From: Peltaster fructicola
Lineage: Eukaryota > Ascomycota > Dothideomycetes
NCBI GenBank assembly: GCA_001592805.2
Contig: CP051139.1
Location: forward strand, 4,216,001 to 4,280,000
Reading direction: 5' to 3'
DNA: 64,000 nucleotides
Positions 10,588 to 22,331 of this stretch are shown one piece after another. The position numbers and the translations under genes were made by a program. Each line of letters begins with the position of its first letter. The stretch's first letter is position 1. The notes beneath the pieces are model-generated. The model did no database searches and was not told the origin of the DNA. It saw only the letters and a program-made list of their open reading frames with translations.

Positions 10588-12196
10588 ATGGCGCCTCCCA
10601 CGAAACGTCGACGTCTCTTCTGGCGACCAGCAGAGGTTGTCGCTCAAGCTCAAGAACCTGAGAAGAACATACAGCCACGCAAGCGTGGTTTTGCACATAC
10701 CGTCGAGCCAATAGAAACCGCGCCGATGTCGACAACAGTAGAGGAGGTGCATATCAAGACACAAGATGCATTAATGGCAGGCTACGGAGAAGAACAACAG
10801 GACATCATTGCTCGACAGATCAGTGTTGACTTGAACGTCAATGTGTCACTGAGTGTAGCGGTCTCACTACCTACAGATTCTACGGTATCTTCGAGCCTTG
10901 TGTCAGACACACAAGCATCTTCGAGCCTTGGATCAGACATACCAGCATCTTCGACCACTGTATCGGACACATCAGCATCGAGTACAGCATTAACGAGTGC
11001 TGTTGTGTCCACAGTAACCAGCATTGCACCAGCATCCTCACAATCTATCGACAGTGCTGCATCAACCACCCTCAGTCCATCTTCGACTAACCTCTCTGGC
11101 ATTCCTAGCATAAGCAGTACTACTGCACTTTCTTCGCCCATCATTACATCTTCTTCTTTGCTTCTACCTAGCACTCCTGCAGTGAGCAGAAACACTACTG
11201 TTGCAGGTAAGATAAAGTAGCTCAGATGTGTTGCAGACAAACTGACCAACGATAGAAAATATACTTACATCAGCACTTAATGGAACATTCTCTGCCGCTG
11301 CCTTACGATCAGGCAGCCTTTCTTCAACCATCCGATCAAATTCTTCTTACACCTACAGCTTATCCAGCACGACACAGTCTTCCTCTTCAACAGGTGATAA
11401 CGTCTTCACATCACTTGTCCTTACCACTGCAACCATTTCGCAAAATGGTCAGGCCGTCAGCACGATCACAACACAAGTCGGTGCAGCAGGCTATGGTTCT
11501 CCTGCACCAACAACAACCGGCGCATCGGTGACGGGCAACGGCAGCAGTGGGAATGCTGCTCCTCCACCACCAGGCACGATTGCCGGCGGTGTTGTAGGAG
11601 GTGCAGCGGGTCTTGCAGTCTTACTTCTCGTCGCCATGCTTTTCCTGCGGTGGTATCGACGACGATCACAAAATGCTCGCCAGGCACTCCTTCCTGACAC
11701 TGCAGACACATACCACGACTCGGATCCTAGTGCCTCCCGCGGTGCTCCAGGCATGGCTGAGCGTGCTGGCCTTCGACCATGGGCTGCAGCTATACCGGCA
11801 CTGATGCGTCATCAAGCATCGAGTCACAGCACGAGCTCTCTCGACGTCTCACTTGGGCAGGAGAGGGGTTTCCAACGCATCTCTGGGCGTAAATTGCCTT
11901 CTGCATGGAGTCCTGGAATGGAAGCACCACCTGCCTTACCGACCGAAACATCACCATACCATGCCGACAGTTCTGAGCATCTGAACCCGTTCGCAGACAC
12001 CTCGGAAGGCACAACGCCAGAGGAGAACGGAGGCTTGAGCAAGCAACGTTCACATGAGCGCATGACTGTTGTTCCAGGACCACAACGACGGCCTACGATA
12101 CACAATCCTGGCCGACATCTAGAAGTTGGCCAGGTGAATCCAAAGCACATGTCGTCGATGGCACGAACCTCGGGTGTCCGCGATGATTTCACCTAG
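10588..12196 (+). CDS. Mucin-like single-pass membrane protein
   Basis: Two exons, 10588-11206 and 11256-12196, joined by a 49-nt phase-1 intron, give 519 residues. After a basic N-terminus (PPTKRRRLFW) comes a long Ser/Thr-rich region with scattered Asn-X-Ser/Thr sites. One membrane helix follows (GTIAGGVVGGAAGLAVLLLV, then AMLFLRWYRRR), and a cytosolic tail of about 180 residues rich in Ser, Pro and Glu. The layout is that of fungal wall-stress-sensor-like or signalling mucins, but no WSC or other named domain is present. Within the Ser/Thr region three 30-bp imperfect tandem repeats lie at 10888-10977. No signal peptide is visible at the chosen ATG, which is odd for this layout; an unseen 5' exon is possible. 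Function unknown. Confidence 0.7.
10888..10977 (+). repeat. Three 30-bp imperfect tandem repeats in the mucin gene
   Basis: Units of 30 bases start at 10888, 10918 and 10948, each encoding a 10-residue period of the type SSSLVSDTQA. The unit length keeps frame, so copy number can vary without breaking the protein. Confidence 0.75.
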
Positions 12197-12772
12197 GACT
12201 GAGGAACGCACAATCTCAGACCTCACCTAATTACTCTTTTATCTTCCGTTTTCCAAGGCGATCTATAGTCTCAGCAACTAGTCTGAGCTGTAATTTAGAC
12301 ATCACGATAACATGTCGGTGGAACAATGGCAAATGGATTGCATGGCATGCTTGGACTAGCTGCAGCAAACAATGAGCCGAATGGGCATATGAGCGAAGAT
12401 GCCACTTGATAGAACATGTACATCGACGCAGCCACCTCTCGTCGTTCTAGTATACGTGACGACTGTGTCTGGCGATAAAGAATGAATGAGATACAATGCT
12501 CTGTTTCGTGTTCATCAATATGTATCATAATCGACGATTCCAAGTTCCATCGGCGACTGTAGATCTGTGCTACTGGAGGGGTCGAGACCACAGTATATCG
12601 TTTTCATGATTTCGCTATGATGAAATGCGCAAATCTCCAAACAAGCTCAACAGTGTATGTCACCGCACCTGATGGGTACAGATAACACCTTTTTATTCTC
12701 ATTCCTTCGCCCGATGTTCTAGCCCAGATATCAGCTCTTGAATGGCTTTCCTTGGCCATAGAAGTGCTCACA
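12197..12772. other. Intergenic between mucin-like gene and Sec39
   Basis: About 575 bases holding the 3' end of the upstream gene and the Sec39 promoter. No coding signal beyond short chance frames. Confidence 0.5.
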
Positions 12773-15700
12773 ATGTCAATCGAGAGCCTGAGCGCTGCGC
12801 AGTGTACACTACTCGCAGTTCATTATGCTGCTGAAGGCAATGTCGCCGCACTTCATTCATTCACACCCTCACGACTAGACGTCCTCGATCCGACTCTCGT
12901 TCTCCGGATAGTCCTCACGTACCTACCAGAAACACTCGATCCCAAGCTGTACACGACATACATCAGCGAAGTTGCTTCAAGGCTATATCTAGACTTCTCA
13001 AGAGAAGACGTTGTCGTTGACACGGCGCCGGTCAAGGATCTCGACGATGCACAAGCACGCAAGAAAGTCAAGAAGCTTGAGTTGCTCGACATACAACCAC
13101 CTGCGTTTCCACCTCATGCACCAGATGACCTTCTCACACGATTCATATGCCATCGTGCGTATCGAATCGACCGCGAGACTGGTGCTCTGAACATGGTCCC
13201 TCAACTGGTCGAACCCTTCCTAGAGCGCAACTCTTTCATTCGGATATGGTACATCAGCGTCGTACTACCGCTGCTACGTCTGAATTACGAGTATTACCCA
13301 ATGGCGGACACCCCTGTAGGAATGACCGATTTCGAGAAGATGGAGGGCAAGGAGGGCATTGAGTTTCTGCTTGGAAATGCATCGAAGAACTTCAATGCAT
13401 CTTCTACCGCAACAGACGCTCACAAGAGCATGGTGTCCAGAGATATGAAAGGCCTGGTCGGACCTTGGATGTACGGGCACACAGAGCGTAAGCGACGGCG
13501 TATTGAGACGGCAGAAGATCAGGATGGCATTGAGTCGATCACCAATCGTACTGGCAAGATCAGCTTATCAGGAGTCTCATTCCAAGACAAGACTGGTCAC
13601 GATTGGGAGTATGTATACAAATGGATGACGAACCAGGCACAGGATCAGTTCCCGTTGGTCTCGCAGTTGGTCGAAGATTGGGACGGCCCTGCGGACTTGG
13701 ATCTCGGCGGCCTGGACAAGGGGCTCATCTTTTACCTGGACGACGACACCGAAAAGAAACTCGAGGCACAATATGCACAAGCAGCCTTCGCTGCCTGCTA
13801 TGCTGCACAAGCTGACACAGAGGCAACGATACGTGGAGCTCATGGTATCTTGGCGCGTCTGGCGGAGCTGCTAGACTTCATTCCACCTCCAGATCTGGCC
13901 ACGAGTGTGGATAGTCTCCCAAAGATCGAAAGACATGCCATACAACTGGAGGAATCGAAGGGTCCAAGCACTCTGGAGCCGGACGAGCTGCTGAAACCCG
14001 AGCACCCACTGACAACACCGCGAATGGAGGCATACATGTTGCTACAGATGATAGTTTATTCAGCATATCAGTTCTCTGGCCTTGGCCACAACATATCTGT
14101 GGTTGGAGTTGCCAAGGTACACATCTACGACTCTGCGGAAGAACAACTCCACCTCTTACAAGGTATTCTCAAAAGTCTAGCCAAGTCTGGCCGCCGCGAT
14201 GAAGCACAATGGACCTCCGAACGATCAAGACTGATATGGCTCTGGAATTGGGGCATTGATCCTGCAAACAGCTCAGGTGTTGGCGGCGCCGGTCCACTGG
14301 GCAAGATAAAGAAGAGTGACTTTGAGCAAGAGTTGCTCAAGGTCTTCATCGACGCAAGCTGTAAGTCTTCCCTCCTACATATACGATTCCTTCCTTCCTA
14401 CCTTACCTAAGCGACATCAACTTACTTGTTATTGCAAGCAGTACAAGAAGTTGATCCAGCGATAAACATTGAGAGCACGCCTGAAAGCTCGGAAGAGCAA
14501 ACTTTCCCCTTCACAGTATCTGAGCAAGATAAAGCTCGACTCGACGGACAGGAGAACAACGTAGATCCATGACTTATCGTCACAGGCTATCAACTAGCAA
14601 TTGCCACATTCGCCCACGACGACGGCTCGGACGCGATCTCATTGCAACATGCCGAAGACGCTATCATAGCGAAGACGTTAGAAGCATACGATGGCGCCAG
14701 CAATGGTAACAAGACTCGAGGTGGCGTGAAGAAGGCCAATGAGATGTATGTTATGTGGGAATGCTGTCGACCAACATCTAATACTCTACAGAATATCGGC
14801 CTTCCGATCACATTTTCCTCAAAGCAAGAAGTTCGCGGCCATCGCAGCCCTGATCTCTGCAACCCATGCTCTCTCCTTCTATTCACTCACGCTGCAGCAC
14901 GGCGTACCGTTTCAGCCCGTCAACATACGAGTCTCAAAGGACCCTATCGAATTGATCAGCAAGGTTCTCGAACAGAACGCTCGGAGTTACGCCAAGCTTG
15001 ACGACCTTGTTAGCATTGCGGAAAACCTTGCATCTGCCGGCTTAGAGCATGGCGTCCTTGCAGGCGACGACGCTAATGATGAGACGAAAATCGACACGAT
15101 AGACATACGAAAAGACGCAGGGAGAAGAGTGACATTCATGGCTGTGGAAGCCGCACTACGAGAGGATGATTTCGAGACGGCTTACTCATATATTGTCAGC
15201 AGACTGACTCCATCCACTGCGCAGCTCAATGCTCCGCCTCAGAAAGGCCATAACCGCAATATATCCACCAGCAGTACGCTTTCGAAAGCGCAACCAATCG
15301 ACGACGATACCAGCTGGCGTGCGGCATATCTGGCAGGCCGGTATCGTCCATCAGCCGCATCGCCACCAACCCTACGACGACTCGAGCAACGGACAGAGCT
15401 GCTGTCGCTGGCTCTGCTGCTTGCTCCAGCGAACGCTCTGACCGACATACTCTCAGCTTGGAGAAGATGCGAGGAGGAGACTTCTGCGCTGCAGCTAAGT
15501 CAGCAGCAAGAGGAGCAAGCATTCGACGACCACGCAGATCGTCGAGAGCCGAGTGCCTTGCCGGGCAACTTCATGCTTTCTGGAGATCAGCCTGAGATGA
15601 TTCTCAACCAGAAGCGGCGTGAGATGGGTCGCATGGCGACAAACCGAGGAGACAGCGAGGCGCCGCTGAGCATGTACGATCTGACGAGAAGTGCAGCTCG

Positions 15701-15920
15701 TGCTTTTAGTCGCAATGTGAATCTCGGAACAGTGAGACAATCGTTAGAGGCGCCATCGGAACAAGATACAGATGGCCTGCGACCAGGAAGTAGCGGCCAG
15801 AACCCTCAAGACGCCGATACGAGGGTAAGGCGTCGAGACATGGTTGCCAATGCTGTCTCCGGCGGATTGGCGAGTGGTATAGGCTGGGTCCTTGGTGCGA
15901 AGCCTGCTGAGCAGCATTAA
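12773..15920 (+). CDS. Sec39 domain protein of the Dsl1 tethering complex
   Basis: Sec39 is a subunit of the Dsl1 complex, which tethers Golgi-derived COPI vesicles at the ER. Exons 12773-14360, 14586-14745 and 14792-15920 give 958 residues. The start is the first ATG of the frame (MSIESLSAAQCTLLAVHYAA). The Sec39 signature is spread over the length: RIVLTYLPETLDP, FIRIWYISVVLPLLRLNYEYYP, EAYDGASNGNKTRGGVKKA then ATHALSFYSLTLQHGVPFQP. The last intron (46 nt) rebuilds KKANEIISAFRSHFP exactly. The first intron is unusually long for this window (225 nt); it preserves frame and joins DAS to YQLAIATFAHD as homologues suggest. An internal acceptor at 14441 would lead instead to a stop. Confidence 0.88.
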
Positions 15921-16079
15921 CATTGTCGTAGCTGCACTACGACAATCGAAAGCCCGAAGCTGTCATCTTGATCACGGGCTCCATAGACATATGATATGCT
16001 ATAACACATGCATCATGCTCTTCTTGTCCACTGCTTCCTCTGCTTCTCGATTGTCCAATGTCACGACCGTGCCTCGTTC

Positions 16080-16316
16080 CTAGCCAATGTTGGTGATGCC
16101 GGGTGCTGAATACGTCTCCAGCTGTCTTTGGCCCTTCCGCAACAGGAACTCGATAGTGTTGAAGTCCTTCCTGTCCATGTTCAAGCTCTTTCGAAACTCA
16201 TTCCGTGCGAATCTCTCGAAATTAGGTCTTGTTGCTGCTGGCTTTGTTCGAGCTGCACGGAAGCATTGCCGGTAAAGTGAGAGGACATCTTTCTGAAGTC
16301 CTGAGAGTCGTGCCAT
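16080..16316 (-). CDS. Succinate dehydrogenase assembly factor 1 (SDHAF1/Sdh6), LYR protein
   Basis: A 78-residue single-exon protein. It has the Complex1_LYR signature close to the start: LQKDVLSLYRQCFRAARTKP, with the LYR tripeptide at residues 14-16, then ARNEFRKSLNMDRKDFNTIEFLLRKGQRQLE-type helices. SDHAF1 works in the mitochondrial matrix, passing Fe-S clusters to the Sdh2 subunit of complex II. Length and motif spacing match the family, and the start MARLSGLQ is the usual one. It converges on Sec39, with 159 bases between the stops. Confidence 0.85.
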   Translation of the reverse strand: MARLSGLQKDVLSLYRQCFRAARTKPAATRPNFERFARNEFRKSLNMDRKDFNTIEFLLRKGQRQLETYSAPGITNIG

Positions 16317-17191
16317 TGCGTACGAAATCTGAGGTAGCTAGGTTGACATGGACAAGATGCACACTGGATTATGTGCTGATGAAGAATAAAATGATCTGGC
16401 ACTCTATGACGTCCTGACGCGCGAGGCAAGAGAGCGCGACGGCCAGTACATGTAAGTTTAGCCTGCGCTTTCTCAACTTCATCTGGCATTCACTTGGGTT
16501 GCGCTCTTCTTTAGCAGTGATGCTTGACGGTACGGAAAGCATTGGAATCTTGTGTATATGTTGTCAGTCCACAGGGTCTTCATAGAAATTGCTATATACC
16601 ATCCGAAAGATCCTTATTATAGCGATAGGCAACGTCGAGAGACTTCCTTTCGTTATGCTGGCTGAACATAGTATTTAGGAGATTGCAGGACTATCTTGAG
16701 ACTTGGGCGAAGGTATTGCGTGCAGCTCAAGCGGAGACACTTGCTATAGAATTCGATCGCTATGTCGAGCACGGACTGTGCTCTCTGACTCCTGACTGCA
16801 CCGCAGACGATCTCGTCTTCGCGGCTTTGATGCCGTTTTCAGAGATTGCCGGCAGGCCTGATATTGCAAGCCGAAGAGTGAAAGCTTCAAAATTGGTGGC
16901 AAGCATTATAGAGTCCCTCGCAACCTCACCCCTTGGTATGACATCAGGACGAAGCCCTGAGCAGGGAGCTTGGCTGAGGATTGAGGCTCAGCTGTCGAAG
17001 TGCTGAGCTGTAACGGCTTTGGCGCTGATCAGTTTGACAAGATGGCAAGACGGCATTGATGCGGTGATAAGCTCTGCAACATGTTGCATGGAGTCTCGTT
17101 GCTGTTGTAGAGCGCACATCTTGCCGAAAGCCAATACTGCGTCGCCATCAGCTCAAGATGCCTTCAGGCCTGTTGAGATGTTGTCCACTGC
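16317..17191. other. Intergenic with one weak open frame
   Basis: About 870 bases between SDHAF1 and the PPM1-type gene. It contains an open stretch at 16683-17006, described separately; otherwise nothing convincing. Confidence 0.4.
16690..17006 (+). CDS. Possible 3' exon of an unrecognised small gene
   Basis: An open stretch of about 100 codons with protein-like composition (LETWAKVLRAAQAETLAIEF, VKASKLVASIIESLA). It has no ATG near its 5' end and a stop codon lies shortly upstream, so it could only be a downstream exon; candidate acceptors ending TTTAG or TGCAG are at 16670-16690. I cannot find a partner exon or a family. It may be chance. Confidence 0.2.
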
Positions 17192-18268
17192 CTATTCGTC
17201 TTTGAGCATCTCATCCTGCGTAGCATCACCTTGCAGATGTTGCCAGGCACTTGTTGTGGGCTTACCTCTGCATGCCCAAGCAATGCAGTAGTGGCTTGCC
17301 AGAAGGTTCCATTCTTCTACCTCGTCCAACCACTCGAGGCGTTCAACCCTCTCTCTTTCAGTAGTTGTGATCCAGCTGTCACTCGACCAGATCTGGAATA
17401 CGTCTCGTGCGCCCTGAAGGTCAGTGAAACCTGCTTGCTTAAGTCGTTGTCGCTGTGCCTCAAGCGAGGCATATCGCTTGACAGTCTGCAGATGTATGCC
17501 ACGAGAAGCTAGATTTGTCACCATGGTACGGCCAAAAGCATCGTGTGGTCGAATTGGCTCATAGAGAATCAATGCCATGGCGTTGCTTAGTCTCGAGGTG
17601 AAGTATGCTAACGCTGCTGATGCTTCTTCGTGTGGCAAATAGCATAGACAGCACTCGCTCAATATCAAGGTTGAGATGTCAGCTTCCAACCCATTGAGCA
17701 CGACTGGCGAGTCGGCTCGCAGATCTCTCAGGTCAACAGAGTGTAAGTAGTATGCACAGCCTGCTGCCTCAAGTGTTCGTCTTCGTGTTGCAAGCAAAGG
17801 CGAACGATCTATCGCCTCCCTCTTTGCTGTAATGTTGGTCTCGAAGTCCAGCTCATGATAAACAACATCCTTGAAGTCGGCAAGTAACCTGAAATATCGT
17901 GTGTCTGAGCCGGCTCCCAGAGAGATGACCTGTCGTCTTGTGCTAGTCGATCGCAGGAAGTGAAAAACCAGTCGATCTAGTGCTTCGGTCCTGACGTAAG
18001 TACCACGATTGATTAGAGGGTATCTACGAGGTGCTGCTTCTCCAGGTGTTGTAAGATTTCTGGCGTACTCGTCCTGAAGGTAGCCAAGTTCAACAGCACT
18101 CAACCTACTGCTACTTGCGTCGTTGTCGGTACGCTGAATGATTTTGTCCAGCGACCCAGCCTCAGAGGGCTCAGCATTGTGACCTTCTGTTCCACCTCCA
18201 CGTCTCCCACGAAGACGCGGACCACCGCGACCACGTCGAAGTGTGTTGAGGTTTGGTATAGAAGACAT
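17192..18268 (-). CDS. Leucine carboxyl methyltransferase 1 (PPM1 family)
   Basis: Ppm1/LCMT1 methylates the C-terminal leucine of the PP2A catalytic subunit, using S-adenosylmethionine, and so steers PP2A holoenzyme assembly. The single exon encodes 358 residues. The SAM-binding motif is QVISLGAGSDTRYFRL at about residues 113-127, followed by YHELDF and the acidic and aromatic segments of the family (TLILSECCLCYL, MALILYEPI, FGRTMVTNLASRGI). The region INRGTYVRTEALDRLV matches the substrate-binding N-terminal part. Odd: residues 11-26 are Arg/Gly-rich (RRGRGGPRLRGRRGGG), not usual for this enzyme. It is transcribed away from RPB5, with about 250 bases between start codons. Confidence 0.9.
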   Translation of the reverse strand: MSSIPNLNTLRRGRGGPRLRGRRGGGTEGHNAEPSEAGSLDKIIQRTDNDASSSRLSAVELGYLQDEYARNLTTPGEAAPRRYPLINRGTYVRTEALDRLVFHFLRSTSTRRQVISLGAGSDTRYFRLLADFKDVVYHELDFETNITAKREAIDRSPLLATRRRTLEAAGCAYYLHSVDLRDLRADSPVVLNGLEADISTLILSECCLCYLPHEEASAALAYFTSRLSNAMALILYEPIRPHDAFGRTMVTNLASRGIHLQTVKRYASLEAQRQRLKQAGFTDLQGARDVFQIWSSDSWITTTERERVERLEWLDEVEEWNLLASHYCIAWACRGKPTTSAWQHLQGDATQDEMLKDE

Positions 18269-18520
18269 GCTAATCGTGGCTCATTGCCTGAGGTCGAAGT
18301 ACGCGCTTTGACGCGGTGATGATCACAAAGTGGAAGGTAAGCCGCGAATGATTTTTGAGAATCCAACTGCAAACGGCGACCATCTTGCGCCAACTCATAC
18401 CTCGAATCAACCCAACGACACCTGACGTTCCCGACGACTCCGATAGACGAGATCGTCTACCTTGACACCCATACGGCCTTTCCTGCACAACTGAGTTGCT
18501 CGGCAGCGTGAATCAGCGGC
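18269..18520. promoter_or_regulatory. Shared divergent promoter of PPM1-type gene and RPB5
   Basis: Only 252 bases separate the two start codons on opposite strands, so both promoters must overlap here. I see no TATA box; that fits housekeeping genes. Confidence 0.5.
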
Positions 18521-19256
18521 ATGGCTGAGGACGCAGGTCGCGAAGTGTATGAAGGCTATTCGGCGCTTTTCAGACAACGTGCTGACTTGACGTAGCTCAC
18601 GACTATGGCGAATCATGAGAACAGTACGACAGATGTGCGCCGACCGCGGCTACGAGCTTTCAGAAGACGAAGTGAACATTTCATTGGAAGACTTCCGCAG
18701 ACAATACGCAGACAACGATGGCAATGTCGACAAACACAAGCTCTCCTTCACAGCACGACCAACAGAAGCAATGATACAGAAGTACACACCAATACAACGT
18801 GAAGGCGCAACACAGATCCCCGAGGCTGCGATCGGAACAGTGCACGTGGAGTTTTACGCCGAGTCGAGTATCGGTATCAAGCAGTTGAAAGCCTTTTCGC
18901 ACACTCTCGATCGCAACAACTACTGGACTGGCATCCTCATCACACCAGTCTACCCTACCTCCACAGCCATGAAGGTCATCCCAGGTCTCAAACCAACTGA
19001 GCTTGAAGTATTCAGAGAGGAGGACCTGCTTGTGAACATCTCGCGCCACGAGCTGGTACCAAAGCACGTGTTACTGAGCGCTGGCGAGAAGAAGTACCTC
19101 CTCGACAGATACCGCCTGAAAGAGACGCAGCTTCCACGTATAAGAGCAGATGATCCCATGGCCAAGTACCTTGGTCTGAGGAGAGGTCAGGTTGTGAAGA
19201 TCATCAGGAAAAGTGAGACCGCTGGTCGGTATGCCTCATATCGATATGTCATATGA
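18521..19256 (+). CDS. RPB5: RNA polymerase I/II/III common subunit Rpb5 (RPABC1)
   Basis: Rpb5 is shared by all three nuclear RNA polymerases and sits in the lower jaw. Exons 18521-18546 and 18596-19256 (49-nt phase-2 intron) give 228 residues. The splice restores the conserved N-terminus, SRLWRIMRTVRQMCADRGYE. The C-terminal assembly domain is complete: NISRHELVPKHVLLS, EKKYLLDRYRLKETQLPRI, DDPMAKYLGLRRGQVVKIIR and the final YASYRYVI. Without the small first exon the protein would lose its start, so the first exon is worth checking. The alternative donor (GTGTAT, two bases earlier) would break the frame. Confidence 0.95.
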
Positions 19257-19398
19257 GTGAAGTTCTAATATTGCACAAGCGAGGCGTTGGGTTCGTGGGT
19301 AGTATCTCGATGGAGTGGTCTGACCTAGATCAGCATCCAGCTATGTAACATTAGCAATGGTAGCCAAATACGCAGTCATCGACGAATGGTATGCGCTC

Positions 19399-21664
19399 TC
19401 AAACAAGTATTATCCTGTATTTGCATGATCCGTACTCAGGACCCATGACCTCAATACATTCCGACTCGGCAGTCGCTATGCCAGTGGTCTGGAGATGTTG
19501 CATGGTGCTATCGTAGAATCGAGGTGACCACCAATTGCCTCTTGGACTCCAGTGATCGCTCTGAGTAAAGTGCTCGAACATGCCCATACGGCGATACACG
19601 CCAGGTGTGGTATCATGCCGCTGCAGTACTATGCCCCTGATCAATGAACGCTCACGATACGGGTCGCATCCTCCGCACACTGGCAATAAGAAGAGATGGC
19701 ATTCATCTTCAGATGTTGGCCTACAGTCCGCGATAATGGGCACCACGTCTGTGCAATTGCCAATACCAATCTCCGCAGCCTCGAACTGCCGGCTCGAGCC
19801 TTCGGACTGCGCCTTTGCTTGTTTTGCCAGATGGCCAGGTATCATGGCGTGGCACACAAGCTCAATCTGCCCATAACACACGGCTCCCAAAGTGTTTCTC
19901 GTCCCCGTTCCAGCTGTTCCGGTAAAGACATCGATGATGCGTATGTAGTCGTCTGGCGCAACGCTGTTGTCCTCGTAAAACTCCCAGAGATGTACCCGAG
20001 CATCCACGGACACCCATGACCAAGTAGGTGCTCGATAAGGTGGTCTCACGCCGGGTCGGAATGTCTCCCAGGTGAGTGACCTGCTTAGACATGATCGCCA
20101 CATACCTGCAAGATATGTGTCACCACTGAGCTCCTGGTGCCGTTGCGCAAGACCTGCTAGCGCAGGAAGCTTGTCGTCTGGTCTCGTCAAGACAGTAGGA
20201 GAGTACTGCTGAACAATATCTTTCCAAGTGATTGTGCCGAGCTCCCGTTCAATCCCGTCATCGCAACCATGCGGGAGCGTCTCCGAGGCGTTGTGATTAC
20301 GACAAGTCCAAAAGATCGTTCCGTTCCCGCAGTAAAGTGTGCGCGGTGATAGCAGCCTCTCTTGCAACGCCCATCCTCTTCTACCCAGAACGCTTTCGTA
20401 CGTCCACTGGACCCACTGTGAGATCGGACGTGTTCGATATCGAGTATAGCCACGGGGAGATCGCACTCGCACGACAAAGCCGCCGTCTAACTTGAACCTA
20501 GAAGAGGTCGACTTCAGATCGGATGCAAAACATCCTTCATGAACGCTGGAGGCTGCGGCGGCAGCAATATTGACATGACTAGCACCATATATATCGCGCA
20601 TCAGCAATGATTCCGCTGCCCACTCACCTCTGTGATCTTCGTCTTGTTTGATACACAATGCATCGATCCAAATATACTCGAGCCCTAGCTGCCGGGCGAT
20701 GTAGATTGCATCTTTGATCGTTCTTGGTAGCTCATGTTGCGGGATACATAGCATGAACTGCTTTATGCGAGCGGACGTCAACCTTGTGAAGTCATGCTGT
20801 CCCCAGCAGTAACTCAGGGTCGCGTAGCGAGGCATGATTGTCCAGTTAGCCGTCGTTACCAACTTGATCCTCTCGTTCGAAAGCGATAGTAGACGAGTTG
20901 GCCGCTGAAAGGTCCTCGTTTCGTGACATTCCACGTGAGTGTCGTTACATGACGACAACCACTCTCGAGCAATACTGAACATGCCTCTCGAAAACCTAGG
21001 TACTGCGTCCGTATATTAGCTTCGAAGATCGATATGTCGGAATGTGCTTACTGGACGGCGTTGCGACAATGTCTGACCACACCGAGACCAATCCTGCACA
21101 GGAACGTGCAGGCTTGCACGGGAAGCAAAGATCAGTGCATGTCATGTCATCTGCCGTATACCATATGGCCAGAGAAGAAGCAGCATCAACGCCCAGCACG
21201 AGCCTCAGTCTGTTCTCGATCTTCCGCAACACCTGCAAAGCTCCGTGCCTCAGCTCTGACCTCATAAGGGAGCAGAACCTACACCCCTTACGTGCACCAG
21301 CTTCGATGACGCTTGAGTTGTAAAGCGGCTGTGTGATCTTTTCCTCAAGATGCCTCCAAACCTTGGCAACCTGCCGACATCGATTGCAGAACCCGTTTCT
21401 CACGTGCGTGGTGGACAAGGCACGCCGAATCTGGAGTCTGATGAGAAATGTGTTGACAACATCATCTCGTACAGCGCGAACTACTGGCTTGCTCCAGAGC
21501 GGGACGTCAGGTTGAGCAGCCATATACGCTCGATGCCAACGTCTGAGATATTCGATGGGGCTTTCGCCTGCCGCTGGCTGCATGATATTGTCCTCATGTG
21601 GTTCAGCGTCGTTACCATCGTCTGCAGAACTCCAATCGTCATCATCGCTGCTAGATGTGTCCAT
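19399..21664 (-). CDS. HET (heterokaryon incompatibility) domain protein
   Basis: Exons 21664-21052 and 21002-19399, joined by a 49-nt intron, give 738 residues. The HET domain begins at about residue 264 with YATLSYCWG and continues through LPRTIKDAIYIARQLGLEYI, WIDALCIKQD and MRDIYGASHVNIAA. The N-terminal exon carries an acidic Ser/Asp stretch and a cysteine-pair region (FCNRCRQVAK, KGCRFCSLM) like the N-terminal zone of many Pezizomycotina HET proteins. HET proteins trigger cell death or self/non-self recognition when paired with an incompatible partner; no partner (such as a NLR or a small secretory lipase-like gene) is next to it. A nearer acceptor (CTAG) would break the phase, so the upstream CGCAG at 21003 was chosen. 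Confidence 0.88.
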
Positions 21665-22331
21665 GATTTAGGTCGCTTGCGACTTATGCTCGGGGTCGTG
21701 CTAGCTAGTTATCTGAGGGACGTCTGAGCTCTCTCTCAAGATGTGTAGCGAATGTGAACACCACGTCTTTCGATAGAGCTCGCAATTCGTGCCGTCATCT
21801 GATCTGTTCGGGACCGAGACCTGCTGCAAGATTAGCTTGATGGCATTACCTGTGGTGAACCAAGTCTATGTGGGACACCAAGTCTGTGTAGGATGGATCG
21901 CTAGAATCTGGGATGTGCTGAAGCCACGTCAGACGTGAGCTCAGTCTGCTCAGCCATTACCTGCAGACGGCCTTGAACGGCCCGGGAAAACAGCTTCAGT
22001 ACTTAGCGAAGTCAGCATTCGCCTGCTTGTCCGGGGTACTGGCACAGCGCTTGTGCGAAGAGTAACAACCTTACGACAAGGACTGATGGCAACGTTGTCG
22101 GTGTCAACAAAGGTAAGATGTAGCAATACACGAGGTATAGGTGTCGTCGCGTCTCGAATCGCGCGTTGCCAAATCAGGTCAACCGCCGTCGTCAGCCTTC
22201 TCAGCACACATGTACCAGTGCACAGCCTCTCTGATCACTTTCTACGACTGAATCGATAGAGCTTGCGAGCGCACCCTTCGTTCAGTCTATCACTACACCT
22301 CTGCCTCATCAGAACTCACACTATCGACAAG
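21665..22331. other. Intergenic, divergent promoters of HET gene and CYSTM gene
   Basis: About 670 bases between two divergently transcribed genes. Only short chance frames are seen. Confidence 0.5.
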
